Shown here in pieces: positions 1 through 11,189 of a stretch of DNA of 64,000 nucleotides. This DNA is from Rhynchopus euleeides. Taxonomy: Eukaryota > Euglenozoa > Diplonemea > Diplonemida > Diplonemidae. The translations under genes and the position numbers were made by a program. Position 1 is the stretch's first letter, and every line of letters starts with the position of its first letter. Location of the stretch: assembly GCA_963210315.1 (NCBI GenBank), contig OY723307.1, positions 1 through 64,000 of the forward strand. The letters run 5' to 3'. The notes under the pieces are model-generated. The model had not been told where the DNA came from and did not search any database. It saw only the letters and a program-made list of their open reading frames with translations.

Positions 1-321
1 GGGGACAGCGTCCCAGGGATCACGCCGCGCCGCGCCGCGCGCGACAGGCGCCGCCACCCAGTGAGGGCCAGAGTGGTCGAACCTGCAAGGAGCAGGTCCC
101 CGCTCGACTACGTAGAGTATAGAGTAGAGTTTTGAGTAGAGGTAGATCCCCCCCCCTAGACCAGATGCCTTTGTGCAGTAGAGCACACACAGGTGCTGTG
201 AATACCCCCTTCTCCGTCCCCCCCCCCCCCCCTCCCCCCCCAACTCCCCCTCGCGGCAGGCACGGTCGGCCCGACGAGTCAGTTCAGTGTTGTCCCTCAA
301 CGAGACCCCCTGTCCCCGGCC
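1..321. other. Gene-free left edge, C-rich
   Basis: No supported gene. The stretch has a long C/T-only run around 217-250 and short purine tracts. It leads into the family A retroposon copy that begins near 322, so it may be the 5' part of the same element or its flank; the other A copies do not share it. Confidence 0.5.
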
Positions 322-943
322 CTGTGAGCACCACAGCACCAGGGAATAGGCATCCCAACTCACAGGACCCACCGCCGTCACTGCATGCCCCTCTGCCCCG
401 CGTTTCGTTACCTTCTCTGCCAGGTCACGGGTCCCCCCTCCAGGTGCCCTCCCGCCTCATCCCTTTTTACCCCCGTCGTTGCCCGTTTTGGCGCCCCCGA
501 TAGGCGGACCCAGGGAGCCTCGTCAAAGTGCCATCCCTACAGGAGATCGCCCTGGTTTTGGCCCCCATGAGCACCATGGCACCAGTAATCCAGGAAATTT
601 GGCTCCCTGGATCCACCGTCACTGCTATTCTTGTCCTTCTGCATTACCTTTCACGCTTATTTGCCTTCGGACTGGGTCATGGGATGGAAGAGGGCGGTCG
701 GGGTCTGGGGAAGTGAGGATGTGTGTCAAGACCTTGTCTCGTTGTGCCTGGGAGGTTTGGTGGTGGATGGGATGAGACACAGGCCATTGTGCCCAGAGAG
801 CGCATGAGAGAGAGGGATTTGAGGCCCCCCGCCCCCAGGTTCCCTGCCCACCTGGACGGACCCAAGTGCCTCACACCGGTTCTCTCCCCACCCGGTGGTC
901 CACCTGACGGGCAAGCCGCAAAAAAAAAAAAAAAAAAAAAAAA
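322..943 (+). mobile_element. Family A retroposon copy 1, with poly(A) tail
   Basis: About 590 bp nearly identical to 11680-12271 and, reverse-complemented, to 2668-3222. It starts at CTGTGAGCACCACAGCACC and ends GTCCACCTGACGGGCAAG, followed by a few bases and a run of 24 A (920-943). A 3' poly(A) tail on a repeated unit with variable 5' ends is what target-primed retroposition leaves. Short ORFs across it are not conserved in frame and I do not call them genes. It may be a SINE or the 3' end of a longer non-LTR element. Confidence 0.75.
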
Positions 944-984
944 ATGACGCAGGATGGTTCGACACGGGTGCTTATATTTCTAGT

Positions 985-1075
985 GCGGGTTTGCGGGTTT
1001 GCGGGTTTGCGGGTTTGCGGGTTTGCGGATTGCGGGTTTGCGGGTTTGCGGGTTTGCGGGTTTGCGGGTTTGCGG
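985..1075. repeat. Tandem GCGGGTTT minisatellite
   Basis: About eleven near-perfect GCGGGTTT units with one irregular unit near 1026, running directly into a degenerate GGGATTTT array (1078-1125) that belongs to the edge of segment B. The G-rich strand is the plus strand and could form quadruplexes. It is not a known telomere repeat that I recognise. Confidence 0.9.
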
Positions 1076-1305
1076 GTTTTGGGATTTTGGGATTTGGGAT
1101 TTTGGGATTTTGGGATTTTGAGATTTTTTTTAACCACAGGGAGGCGCCCCCTCGGGAGGTACACATTGGCTACCTTTCCTTGAGAGGGCAGATCGCTGCA
1201 CTTCTGGCAAGGCTGTTAGTACCTCCGGAGGCATTAATAACCTTGCTTATGAGCGAAACGCCCGTGGATTGGCAGGGGCCGCTGTGCCACACAGTTCGGC
1301 TGCCA

Positions 1306-1366
1306 GGGGGGTCTGGGGGGCGGAGCCCCCCAGCCGCCGGAGGCCACGGTAGTGAACATCTGTTCA
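1306..1366 (+). repeat. Hairpin motif C, copy 1
   Basis: A roughly 60-bp unit: GGGGGGTCTGGGGGGCGGAG, then CCCCCCAGCCGCCGGAGGCC, then ACGGTAGTGAACATCTGTTC. The first part folds as a perfect CTGGGGGGC / GCCCCCCAG stem with a three-base loop. The end is a second short palindrome, TGAACA-TC-TGTTCA. The same unit is seen ten times in this window in both orientations. Confidence 0.9.
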
Positions 1367-1930
1367 TTGCGGATGTTCATTACGGACAGATTCATGTAAC
1401 TTGAAAGGACTTGGGCACCAGACATACGCCACAGGGGGGTCTGGGCGGAGCAATACATCGTACTTTGGGGAAGGTCGTTGTGGTCTCCTTCTGACACTTC
1501 CTTCCTCGTGCATTCCCCATCCCCTGAGCCTCGTGATCCCGTGGGCTCTTTCACCACCCACCCCCCCTTCGGTGGGTGGGGGCCGAGCCCAGATTTCTTT
1601 TATCCCAACTTCGTCCCCTTGGGCGAAGTTGTTGGGCGAAGTTGGGACGAAGTAAATCTGAAGATTTATTTTTTTAGCGAAGTTGGGCCCAACTCAGGGT
1701 ATAAGATAGACTTTTTTTCTGGCGCCGTTTTCCGGTTTTTCTGGTTTTGAAAATTTTTCGCGCGCGCCTTCGGCGCGCGCGACCCGCGCAAACCCTCCCA
1801 GAGTCTGAGAAGGCCCGGTGCCTGCGCGCGTCCTGTCGTACTGAGGCTGCTTGGTGGGGCAGGCGCAGCAGCTGCTTTGAAAGTTTGGACTCTCGACCAA
1901 AAAACCGGTCTGGTGCAATGCTTTTACACA

Positions 1931-1990
1931 GGGGGGTCTGGGGGGCGGAGCCCCCCAGCCGCCGGAGGCCACGGTAGTGAACATCTGTTC
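1931..1990 (+). repeat. Hairpin motif C, copy 2
   Basis: Near-perfect copy of the motif at 1306-1366, inside segment B, followed by CACTAC as in the copies at 32.4 kb and 44.5 kb. Confidence 0.9.
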
Positions 1991-2667
1991 ACTACAGTCT
2001 GGATTCGCTTGTAAGTAGGAAGGCTTCGCTGTATCGCAGCCCGGCCAGCAGGAGATCACTGGTCCTTGAGGGTTCAACCTTCAGGGTGGAGGAGGACGGG
2101 GGAGCGACCACTCGTGACAGGTGTGCGTTGTGGGTGGAGTGGGTGCACGACAGAATGGCCAAAGGGTCCACGAGATCTCTGCACACATTCCGTTATCGAG
2201 GAGATGGGCACCTAGCTGTGACGACAGGCAACAAACAAATCTCATCTGTTAGTTGCCCCCAATAGGCTTGGCGACCTTCAAGACTGCTTGAAAGTCGTTC
2301 GTGTTCTCGTCTCAGCCCTCCTGACTGCAGTCTTAGACTCCCTCTTAGACATGGTGGCTGGAGTCCACCATGTGTGCACCTTCAAAACAGAAGAGACCTG
2401 CATGACGAGGTCACCACCCACCGGGCCATCCGCTAGGTCCATTTTTCTTCTCCGCTTCTCTGCCTTCTTTGGACTATTTGAGCTCTGTGCGGATCACGAT
2501 GGGGTCACTTTCTATTTTTTTATGGCGTTTTTTCTGACTGTTTTACTGTCCCAAAGTCACAAGAAAAACCGCCAAAAATGAGACCGACCTTTTTTTTTTT
2601 TCCAGAAAACCGGGAACCGGGAAACCCTGGTTTTGAAAACCGGAAAACCAGACCTATCTTATCCCCT

Positions 2668-3222
2668 GGGTGGACCACCGGGTGGGGAGAGAACCGGTGT
2701 GAGGCACTTGGGTCCGTCCAGGTGGGCAGGGAACCTGGGGGCGGGGGGCCTCAAATCCCTCTCTCTCATGCGCTCTCTGGGCACAATGGCCTGTGTCTCA
2801 TCCCATCCACCACCAAACCTCCCAGGCACAACGAGACAAGGTCTTGACACACATCCTCACTTCCCCAGACCCCGACCGCCCTCTTCCATCCCATGACCCA
2901 GTCCGAAGGCAAATAAGCGTGAAAGGTAATGCAGAAGGACAAGAATAGCAGTGACGGTGGATCCAGGGAGCCAAATTTCCTGGATTACTGGTGCCATGGT
3001 GCTCATGGGGGCCAAAACCAGGGCGATCTCCTGTAGGGATGGCACTTTGACGAGGCTCCCTGGGTCCGCCTATCGGGGGCGCCAAAACGGGCAACGACGG
3101 GGGTAAAAAGGGATGAGGCGGGAGGGCACCTGGAGGGGGGACCCGTGACCTGGCAGAGAAGGTAACGAAACGCGGGGCAGAGGGGCATGCAGTGACGGCG
3201 GTGGGTCCTGTGAGTTGGCTCC
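2668..3222 (-). mobile_element. Family A retroposon copy 2, reverse orientation
   Basis: Reverse complement of the family A unit. The 3' end of A (GTGGACCACCGGGTGGGG on this strand) abuts the end of segment B at 2668. The other side stops after CCTGTGAGTTGG, about 30 bp short of the full unit, where a copy of the SINE-like element begins. The ORFs crossing it are incidental. Together with copy 1 it brackets segment B as an inverted pair. Confidence 0.75.
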
Positions 3223-3223
3223 T

Positions 3224-3332
3224 TTCTCTGCTCACGGGTGTCTGCTGCATGTCGAGGCGAGAAGCAAGGTGACATGCAGGGCGGAAGCCATCGACACCCG
3301 TGTTGTTGGTCATCTGCTGCAGAGGCTAGAGA
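3224..3332 (-). mobile_element. SINE-like element, second copy
   Basis: Matches the SINE-like insertion at 7274-7421 through the words GGTGTCTGCTGC, TGTCGAG, GACATGCAGGGCGGAAGCCA and CAGAGGCTAGAGA, with about 14 extra bases near 3258. It lacks the poly(A) end and B-box-like region seen in the other copy, so it is partial. Orientation is given as the poly(A)-defined direction of the intact copy. Confidence 0.65.
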
Positions 3333-3950
3333 GCCGTGTACTCGGCATGTTCGAACAACAATGGCTGGGCGTCCTCTCCAGTCTCCTCCCAAGGGGTGAC
3401 CATCGAAAACGCCCACGGCTGGAAACGCGCAAAAAACAGGGTCGAGAGTTTCCCAGTCGAGCGGTTCCCAAGACCGAGCGGTCCATCCTTGCAAACCACT
3501 CGACCGGGGGGAGAGAACAGGGGAGAAGCGAGAAGGGGCGAAATCAAGTCGAATGGTGGATGCATGGAGAGAAATTACAGGGGTCCGTGGTGCCGTGGTC
3601 CTCACACATGTTCTGCTTGTGCCACTCCGAGCCGGCGGCCGACACCATCTGAGCACTCCGAACCCCCCCAAAGGACAAGACTATACACACTGTGCAGGAC
3701 TCTATTAAGGGAGGGGGGGGGGGGGGGGGGAGATGGTCTGGTTTGGTTGATTAGGCGCTGAGGGCCAGGCTGTCGACCTGGTCCCCCAGCTCGAAGGGCA
3801 AATTATCCACACTGGGGAATCATCACACGAGCACTCAAACTGTACACACTCGTGACGACTCTGGGAGGGGGGGGGGGAGTGGGGATGTTAAGGATGCTAT
3901 GCGTTAGACGGCCCCGCCCTGCGGGGCCACGCACAGACGTGTAATGCCCG
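3333..3950. other. Gene-free segment with G runs; 3' flank of the RLE element
   Basis: No supported gene. Long G runs lie at about 3710-3731 and 3866-3878. A perfect 8-bp hairpin, GGCCCCGC-CCT-GCGGGGCC (3910-3928), lies just downstream of the retrotransposon stop codon on the minus strand and probably belongs to its 3' UTR. Confidence 0.5.
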
Positions 3951-3951
3951 C

Positions 3952-6900
3952 TCATCTGCGGGCCCCCCTGCCAGCGCCCATGATGGTCGGCTCATGCCGG
4001 CCCGCACGGCGCTCCCTTCCGCTGCCCCTGCCTGCACCATCACCTCCTCGACGATCACGACAGTCCCCGCTGCCCCTGCCGCCATCACGTCGGTCACGCT
4101 CCTGTCGTTGCACACGCCGCTTCCTCTTCAGGGCCGCCTTCTGGCGCTTGTTGGCGTGCGAGTCGACCCGCTTGCAGGCCAGGTACTCGGCGTTTCCCTC
4201 CTGCGAGCCCTGCCGACCCCCTGTGGTGTAGTAGGTCGCGTCGACCGCCCGCCTGTCTGCGATCCACTGCTTGAACACACAGTGTGCCGTCGCCGCCGCC
4301 CCCGCATGCGGCCCATTCCTGCCGAACAGCCCTTCCCAGCCGTCCGCCGAGTCCGGGATACACGCCGCGTCCGCCGCACCACTCGCCGCCGCCATCGCCG
4401 CGCAGGGGAATACCCTCACGCCCTCCACCATCGCGGTGCCGTCCTCACTGCTTCCTGCCCACTGCTCCTTCCTCGCCCTCTCCGCAGGGATCCGCACCCA
4501 CGACACACGGGTGGCTGTCTGTTGTTGGTTGCCTCCCATTGACCCGTCGGACTGCTCGGCCACGTTGTCCGACATCTCCTCCTGCACCTCGTCGTCATCG
4601 ACGTCGACGTCCTCCTGCGACAGATCCTCCTGCACCTCGTCGTCATCGAAGGCGAAGTCCCCCTGCGGTAGAGCCTCCTGCACCGCCGCTGTCGTTGTCG
4701 CCGCTGAGGCTGGTGCCTGCTGGAGGATGGCTGAAGGTGTTGTAGTGGAACCTTCCCCCAGGGGCGTCGTCTCTGCCGCCGTTGTCGCTGTCGTAGTTGT
4801 TGCCGGTGCCGCCGTTGCTGCCTCGGCCGATGCTCGCGCTGCTCTGGGTGCCTCCTCTGCTGCCCCGCTGGTCTGCGCCTCTGTCGTCTGCTGGGGGATG
4901 GCTGAAGGTTTGTTGTTGGAACCTTCCCCCAGAGACGTCACGTCCCCACCAGTCTGCCTCGGCCCCCGGCTCCCTGTCGGAGGGGGGACCGGGGGTGCCC
5001 CACTGCACCCCCTGTACGCGGTGGGGCACCTTTCACGGCACGTGAGGCACACTGCCACCCCACACTCGCCGCACCCCCAGCACCCGCGAGGGCCCACCGG
5101 CGTGGTGCACGCGCCGCAGCTCGTCTGCCATCCCACCTGGAGGCGCATCCGCTTCGCCTGCTCGCACCCTCGCACGCGCTTGTCCTGCCCCACAGGACAC
5201 GTGTCCACCTCCCGCGCCCACTGCTGTAGCGGCTCGGGCAGGACCACCGGCACGAAGTGGCCCACCGCTGTGCCGTCTGCTTGCCCTGACTCATCCACAA
5301 AAGCCACTGCCGCCATTGCTACCGCCCTCTCCGCCGCGCGCCACACCCTGACGCCACAGCCTTGCCTCCGGAAGGAGAGAATGGTGATTCGGAGGGCCCG
5401 TGCGAGCCCCCCGAGGACCAGCTCGTCAGCCCACGACTGCAGACCTGGCCCTGCCCCTCTTCTGCTCATCTGCTGTGCCCACACCTCCGGCTCCCCTCCC
5501 TCAACCATTGTGCGGAGCCCTGCGTGCTGCATCACCGCCTTCACTGCCCGCGTCCTCGCTTCGGCCGCTGTCACCTTGAGCCCAATGGGTAGCTGGGCGA
5601 CGACCGCGTCGAACAGGCAGTCGCCCACTGTGTACGCCGCCTTCCATCGCACCTGCCCCTGGAGGGACCTCACCAGCTCCTCGACCCCCAGGCACTGCGA
5701 CACATCGGAGGGGGCGGCGCTCTGCCACTGGGCGATGAAGGCCGCCACTGGCTCCGTGCCTGCGAGCTCCTGCACCAGCTGCCACCTGCTCGCCTCCCGC
5801 GCCTGCCGCTCCTCCTCCGAGGCCGGCTCCGCGTTTGCGTCGGTCGCCATCGGTGTGCCCTGGGGAGTAGGTGCGCACCCGTCCAGATACACACACCCCC
5901 CAATCGAGGTCCCACCCGCTTCCGCCTGATCTTCCGCCGCGTCCACCTCCATCTCCTGTTTCACGCCCGTCGGCGCTGCCCAGCCTTGCGAGCGGCCGGC
6001 TTCCGACGCTTTCACGAGCTGGATCTTGGGGCACGCACAGGGTAGGCCCGACCCCCCGCACGCCTCACACGCGGCCCGCATGCAGTGCCCGCATCGGAGG
6101 TGGCGTGCCCGCGGCGGGATCTCAACCGCACAGATGTGGCACTCCGCCCCTTTGTCACCTGCCACCACCCTGTCCATCTGCGTGCCCAGCTCTGCCTCGG
6201 GGCCCTCGGGCATCTGCGACAGGTCCATGTCGACGTCGACCCGCACGAAGCCCTTGCCCACCGCACACAACGAGAAGCGCCCACCCACCTGCGCTCCCGG
6301 CGCCGGCCTGCACAACACAGGCTCCCCAAAGTCACGGATGACCAGGATCTCGCTGCGCGTCACCACCGCCAGCGCCCGCAGCAGCGCCAGGTCCGCCCAC
6401 GCACACTCCGCCATTGACCCATCTGCCTCCTGTGGGGCCAGCATCCGACGGCTCCACTCAGTCGGGTCGTCCACCTCTCGACGTAGTGCCGGCGCATGCA
6501 GAACCAAAGCCACAGCCTGTCTGCGTGCCTGTGAGAGGCTGCACGGCGCCCCTCGACCAGCCATTATGGCACTCAAACCATCACCCGCCTTGCCCCGAGG
6601 TAAAACTGCACCCAGCTGCTTCAGCTGGTACCACGCCGGGAGGCTGGCCGCGCACCCCGTCACGCACTGCCCCACCGTCCGGGACCCGCCGGGATCGCAC
6701 CGCCTGCGCCACTGCGCCAGCTTCGCGTCGAAAACCCGCTCCTCTTGCGGGGTCGGGTCACTGGGGGGGGCGTCGTCCCCCTCGCTGCCCTCATCCTCGT
6801 CAACGTCCGGCGCGTCTGGGGGCACTTCCTCCATGACGACCCCCGGCATCAGGTCCCCGAACTTCACATACGTCTCGGGGTCGATCACCGGGGTCTTCGT

Positions 6901-7262
6901 CAGCTCCACTCGCTGCCTCCCCTGCCCTGCCACCGTGCACAGCCTCCCACACGACTCGAGCGACGCACCCACTGCCTTCTGGAAGGCCCACCCCATGCTG
7001 CGGGCCGTCTGTTGTGCCACTTGCACCCGCCCGACCCCCAGCTTGGCTGCCCCCAATGACACGAGGCGGTTCATGATGGAGTGTGCCCGCTGGCCCCAGC
7101 CCCCAAAAAGCTCGACCACAAATGGCTCGAAGGCAAGGCGGCCCGTCCGCACGGCCTCATCCTCGCGGTACTTCCAGACCTTCGTAGTCTGCCGCCGCGC
7201 CGCTGCCCCGCCTACCGTCCTGGCTGCCAGCTGCAGAAACGACGGGGCCAGGGGGTTCACCA
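3952..7262 (-). pseudogene. RLE retrotransposon polyprotein, C-terminal part, with OTU-like domains
   Basis: This is the continuation of the reverse transcriptase ORF beyond the SINE-like insertion. Numbering from the ATG at 7365 (itself inside the insertion), residues 32-100 complete the restriction-like endonuclease domain begun upstream (DVAVVNPLAPSF..., KVWKYRED, FEPFVVELFGGWG). Residues ~255-370 resemble a decayed OTU cysteine protease in which the active Cys is replaced (AGDGLSAIM, Gly263). Residues 409-446 form a CxxC/CxxH RING-like finger. Residues ~575-710 form a second OTU-like domain with the usual GDCLFDAV (Asp582, Cys583) and a late His703 (VGHFVPV). Residues 750-780 are another Cys-rich cluster. 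The C-terminus is low-complexity acidic/Thr-Ala-rich and then strongly basic. A poly(A)-derived KKKKK tract marks the insertion edge. OTU assignments rest on motif spacing only. Confidence 0.75.
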
Positions 7263-7433
7263 CCGCTACATCTTTTTTTTTTTTTTTTGGTACCCGGGGG
7301 CGAACCGGGGGACTGCTACTCTCCACCTCTGCTCTTGGGGTGTCTGCTGCTTGTCGAGATGACATGCAGGGCGGAAGCCAACGACACAGTTGCTGTTGGC
7401 CACGTGTGGCAGAGGCTAGAGACCGCTACATCT
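7262..7433 (-). mobile_element. SINE-like retroposon with 12-bp target-site duplication
   Basis: A 148-bp insertion (7274-7421) is flanked by the direct repeat ACCGCTACATCT (7262-7273 and 7422-7433). On the minus strand it begins TCTCTAGCCTCTGCC and ends in a B-box-like GGTTCGCCCCCGGGTACC followed by about 15 A, so it was inserted by retroposition in the minus direction. The repeat-to-repeat distance is 160 bp, not a multiple of three, which shifts the frame. Removing one period would make the two halves of the retrotransposon ORF continuous in the same codon phase. A partial second copy is at 3224-3332. Confidence 0.85.
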
Positions 7434-10400
7434 ATGGCAGTGACTCGACCATCCAGGAATCCCTGCTGCAACGTGACATCCCCTGGGCGTCTCCTGTCTC
7501 CCTCCAGCAGACCCAATGTCTCCCGCTCGGCTCTCAAGCCACCCTGTCGCGCTGCTCGCAGCAAAGCATCCGCCACCGCCTCGTGGCGCGTGATGGCCCC
7601 ACCCCCCTTCTCGCAGAGGGTGGCATGCAGACCGTGCGCGTCCATCACCCCATCCTTCCCGCAGCATTCACACCGCGCCAGCGATTCGTACAGCGGAAGG
7701 CCTAAGCGATACCTGAGCACTGCTTGGAACGGCAGCGGGGGCATCGCCTCCCAGCGAGCCGGGTTTCCCGTCAGCCACGCACCGCACCCTGGCAGCAGGA
7801 GAGACTGCATCCGGGCCCGCGTCACCGCATCCGCCTCATCCATCAGCGCGTTGTACCACCTCTCCAGAATGCCCAGCGAGAGCGAGCGCTGCTCGGGGGC
7901 TCTCTCCGGAGGTGCCTCGGTGTCCAGACGCCAGCCCTCAGCTACCATTTCGTTATACGAGGAGGCCGTCTGCCTCCAGCCCTCTGCATCCCACACGAAG
8001 TCTCGGTCCAGCCGTCGGCACAGCGCTGCGGTCCCCGCACTCGAAGCCAGCGCCGCCGCATGCCAATGGTCGGCCGACTTGCGTATCCCCAGACCTCCGA
8101 TTCGAACAGGGAGGGACGCCTGCAACATCGCTTCTTGTGGGAGGCAGTCGTCGTCGTAGCCCAGAAGCTTCGCGAGGCTCCGCTGCACGCGCGCGTCGTA
8201 CCTCTTGAGGTAGCCCGTCACCCCTTTGAAACCAATCGCACGCATAAAGAACACCATGCGCGCGAACCCCAGGCACTCACGCAGCAGGGCAAATGCGGTC
8301 TGCGAGTCAGTCAGCTTGTCGAGGGCGTCCAGGGAGGTCACAAACTGGTCCACCCGCTCCGACATGAACTGCTCGCACCACGCCGCATCCCCTATCGGGG
8401 CTCCGAGCAGCTCGAAGTTGCCGTCCCGCATCCACCTGATGCCCGGGATGGGCGAGTTCTTCGGCTTCTCGACCACCTTCAGTCCCCATCCAGCCCACTC
8501 CTGCACGGAATGCCCCGTCCCCCTGCCGCTCAGGTCCACCAGCTCGCACTTGTCCTCACGGACCTGCAGACCCAAGTGCTTGCACCGCTCGACGATGAGC
8601 CGGTACGCCTGGCCGACCGCGTATCCGCTCCCCATGATCACCCCGTCATCGAGGTACCACACCGCCCCGTGTATCCCCTTGATCTGCTTCACCTCCTCAG
8701 CCACGGGGGCGATCGCGAGGGAGAAGAGCAGTGGGCCGAGGGGGTCACCCTGCTGCACCCCACACGACGACGTCACACATTCCTTCCCGAACTGCAGCTT
8801 CGACGGGCTCGCGTAGCACCATGCGACCCACGGCAGCATCCCCGGGAACTTCTGCTCCACCTCTCTCAGGAAGGCTGAGCGATCCACCGCATTAAACGCG
8901 TTGGTGAAATCGACTTTCAGGATGCACGCGTCTTGCCCCCGCCGCCTGGCCGCGTAGTTGGCCGTCACAGCCGTCGCCGCCTCCGCTCCCTGTCGCACCG
9001 CCACACCAACCTGCCCACTGCGGAGGAGAACAGCCTTCGCTTCGTCCCGGTGGCGCGCTGCGAGGAGCTTGGCCACGAGCCGTCTCAACGACTCGCCACA
9101 CGCGATCGGCCGTACCTCCTTCTCCGACTTCCTCAGCGCTGTCAGGTTTGCCCCCGCCAACCAGGGCTGGACAGACGCCGGGGCCGCACCCCGCGCCATG
9201 GCGTTCACGAGGTGGGTCAGTGCCGGGAGGGCCCGCGCCGTCGGGTGCGCCACCGCCGCCTTCAGATGGTCCGGTCGTAGGCCCAGAGCCCCGCCTGCAG
9301 AACCCGTGGGGAATCCCTTCACCCCCTGCAGCACCTGGAGCGGCGAGAAGGCGTCACAGAGCGTCGCGTCCGGCTTGCTGCACCGCGCAACCTTGCCGAC
9401 CGGGTGCTTCGCCTTCAGCTTCTTCAGCGTGTCGGTGTCTTTGGGCGCCACCGCCTCCGGGGTGAGCGCCTTCACCGCTGCCGAAGTCCGGCCCTGCGCC
9501 GTCAGCTTCTGCACCCGTCCCTGCCAGCGGCGGTGCTCCTCCGTCGGGTCCTGCGAACCCCTCGACGCCCGTGACGGGCCCGCCGGCTGCCTCTTCCCTG
9601 CCTCGGCCGCCCACACTTGGGCGAACTCGCCCTGGCGCAAGCGTCCCAGCATCATCCGTCGCTGTCGAAGCGTCTGGGCTTTGCGTGACTTGCCCATTTT
9701 TTCCTTGCGGAGCACCAACAGAGGTAGCATCGCCAGCACTCGCCAGGAACCGTCCGTCTGCGTCGTCGCCACCTCCCTGCACGCATCCCGGAACAGCCCC
9801 GCCCACTCGCCCTGCAGCTCCTTGGGGACCGACTCCCACGTCCGCACATCCGCCTGCGCAATCTGCTCCCAGGACGGCAGACCCTCGTAGCGGCCTTGTG
9901 CGCTGCTCGGCGACCCTATCTCCTCCTCCTGCACCGTCGGGTGGCACCTGTCGCACACCTCCTCCGCCTTCCTGCGTGAGGCCAGCAGCGACATCACTCT
10001 GCTGCACACCGCACATGTTCTGAGTCCCGCTTGCCGCAGTATCTCCTGCATGGCGTGCGGCCCGAAGCAGCCCTCCGCCATGTGCCCATCCATGTGCGGC
10101 GTCAGATAGCTTTTCGATGCAAAGGGGGCCCCACCCTGCACCAGTGACCGACTGCAGGAGTCGATGGGGCACCACCTCCCGGCGGTGGGGACGTCCACCA
10201 GCTTCCCCGTCAGGTCCTCCTCTCCACTGCTCTCCGACGGCTGCTCCACTGCGTTGCGCGCCGTCAAAATGGGGCTCCTCGCCCCCTCCTCCAGCTGCGC
10301 CATGACGGTTTCCCGGACCGTGTCTCCGATCCGCACCTGCTCATAGTGTCCTCCGGCGAGGGCCACTACCTTCACAGGGCTCGTCGACACCTTGCCCGGC

Positions 10401-11179
10401 CCCCGCTCCGCCTTCGGCCGCTTCGGTTTCGGTCCAATGAGGAGGTTGGGCTGGCCCGGCTGCACCACCAACACCTGGAACCTCCCCTGACGCGCCACCA
10501 ACTGCAGGGTCAGGTGGTCCATGTGCCGCTCACCGCGGACTCCAGCCAGGTACCCCGCGTACGCCTCCGCGGTGCCGAGCATGTTCCGGAGGCTCGGCTG
10601 TTGCGTCGCGAGGGTCGCGATGGTCTCCCGCACCCCCTGAACGTCACCCTGCTTGTATCCCAGGGCCAGATACCCGCAGTCGTTCAGGGAGGCGTTCGGG
10701 ACTCGTGAGGCCCCTGCCGGCAGGGAGGCGTCGACATCCCGCATGTCCGGCCCCTTGCCTCCGCCCCGCAACGCATCCGGTGGGAGCTGCAGGCGTGGCG
10801 CGCTTCCGTCCCAGACCAGCAAACCCCTCTCCATCAGCCTCGTCGCCTGCGCCTCCGACGTGACCGCACAGGCGACTCCCGTCTCCGAGGGGGCCAGCAC
10901 GACCTTGGGGTACCGTCTGAGGGCCGCTCGGGTTTTGGCCCGGTACGACGGCGCTGCGTACACCACCGGTTGCTGCCCGCCCTGTACCCACACCACCACG
11001 CACTCCCCCGTGTCAGCCCACCGCTGCAGCGCGCCAGCTGACACTTCCAGGTTCTCCCCTGGCACGCAGCTTCGCACACCCACCCCTCGCAGCTCTGCTA
11101 GGGCCTCCTCAGGTGGTCCGTGCGGCCTCCAGCACTCCGAAGACCCGCACTTCACGCCCAGTCCGGGTCCGGGGCACAT
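7423..11179 (-). pseudogene. RLE non-LTR retrotransposon: reverse transcriptase part
   Basis: The ORF opens at the ATG at 11179 and runs about 1,250 residues before entering the SINE-like insertion; it then closes at 7316. Numbered from 11182, it has: an N-terminal OTU-like region with Asp168-Cys169 (LNDCGYLAL) and His279 (GGHYEQV); a C2H2 finger (C338, C343, H363, H367); a double CxxC (390-393, 410-413); a reverse transcriptase domain with KVDFTNAFNAVDR (D758), GVQQGDPLGPLLF and the YLDD catalytic box (843-846); a thumb; then Cx2C...H...C (1171-1190) and the start of a restriction-like endonuclease (RH1200, RPGD 1232-1235, D1251). The catalytic residues look intact, so the element was probably active until the insertion. 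The order is that of R2/CRE/NeSL-type elements; the OTU additions are unusual. Confidence 0.85.
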
Positions 11180-11189
11180 CACGCTACCC

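Larger units (their letters stand above)
1100..2668. repeat. Segment B copy 1 (duplicated at 43.7-45.8 kb)
   Basis: This 1.57-kb block is almost base-for-base identical to 43667-45781, except that the second copy carries about 545 extra bases inside it. Differences noticed are single bases near 1595, 1934 and 2329. It contains two copies of hairpin motif C (1306-1366, 1931-1990), an inverted cluster of CGAAGTTGGG words (1605-1695), a GCGCGCGC...GCGCGCGC hairpin near 1757-1780 and two matching ends rich in AT. No long ORF is shared as a plausible gene. Near identity implies a recent duplication or transposition. Confidence 0.85.

Noticed and set aside
2288..2581. Short plus-strand frame in segment B (also at 44855)
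   Set aside because: It diverges at the 3' end between the two copies and has no gene-like features beyond the near identity of the whole segment.
4271..9890. Long plus-strand frames (up to ~560 codons) opposite the retrotransposon
   Set aside because: They are antisense shadows of GC-rich coding sequence: Pro/Arg/Ser/His-rich, with no domain pattern, while the minus strand shows RT, endonuclease and OTU motifs.
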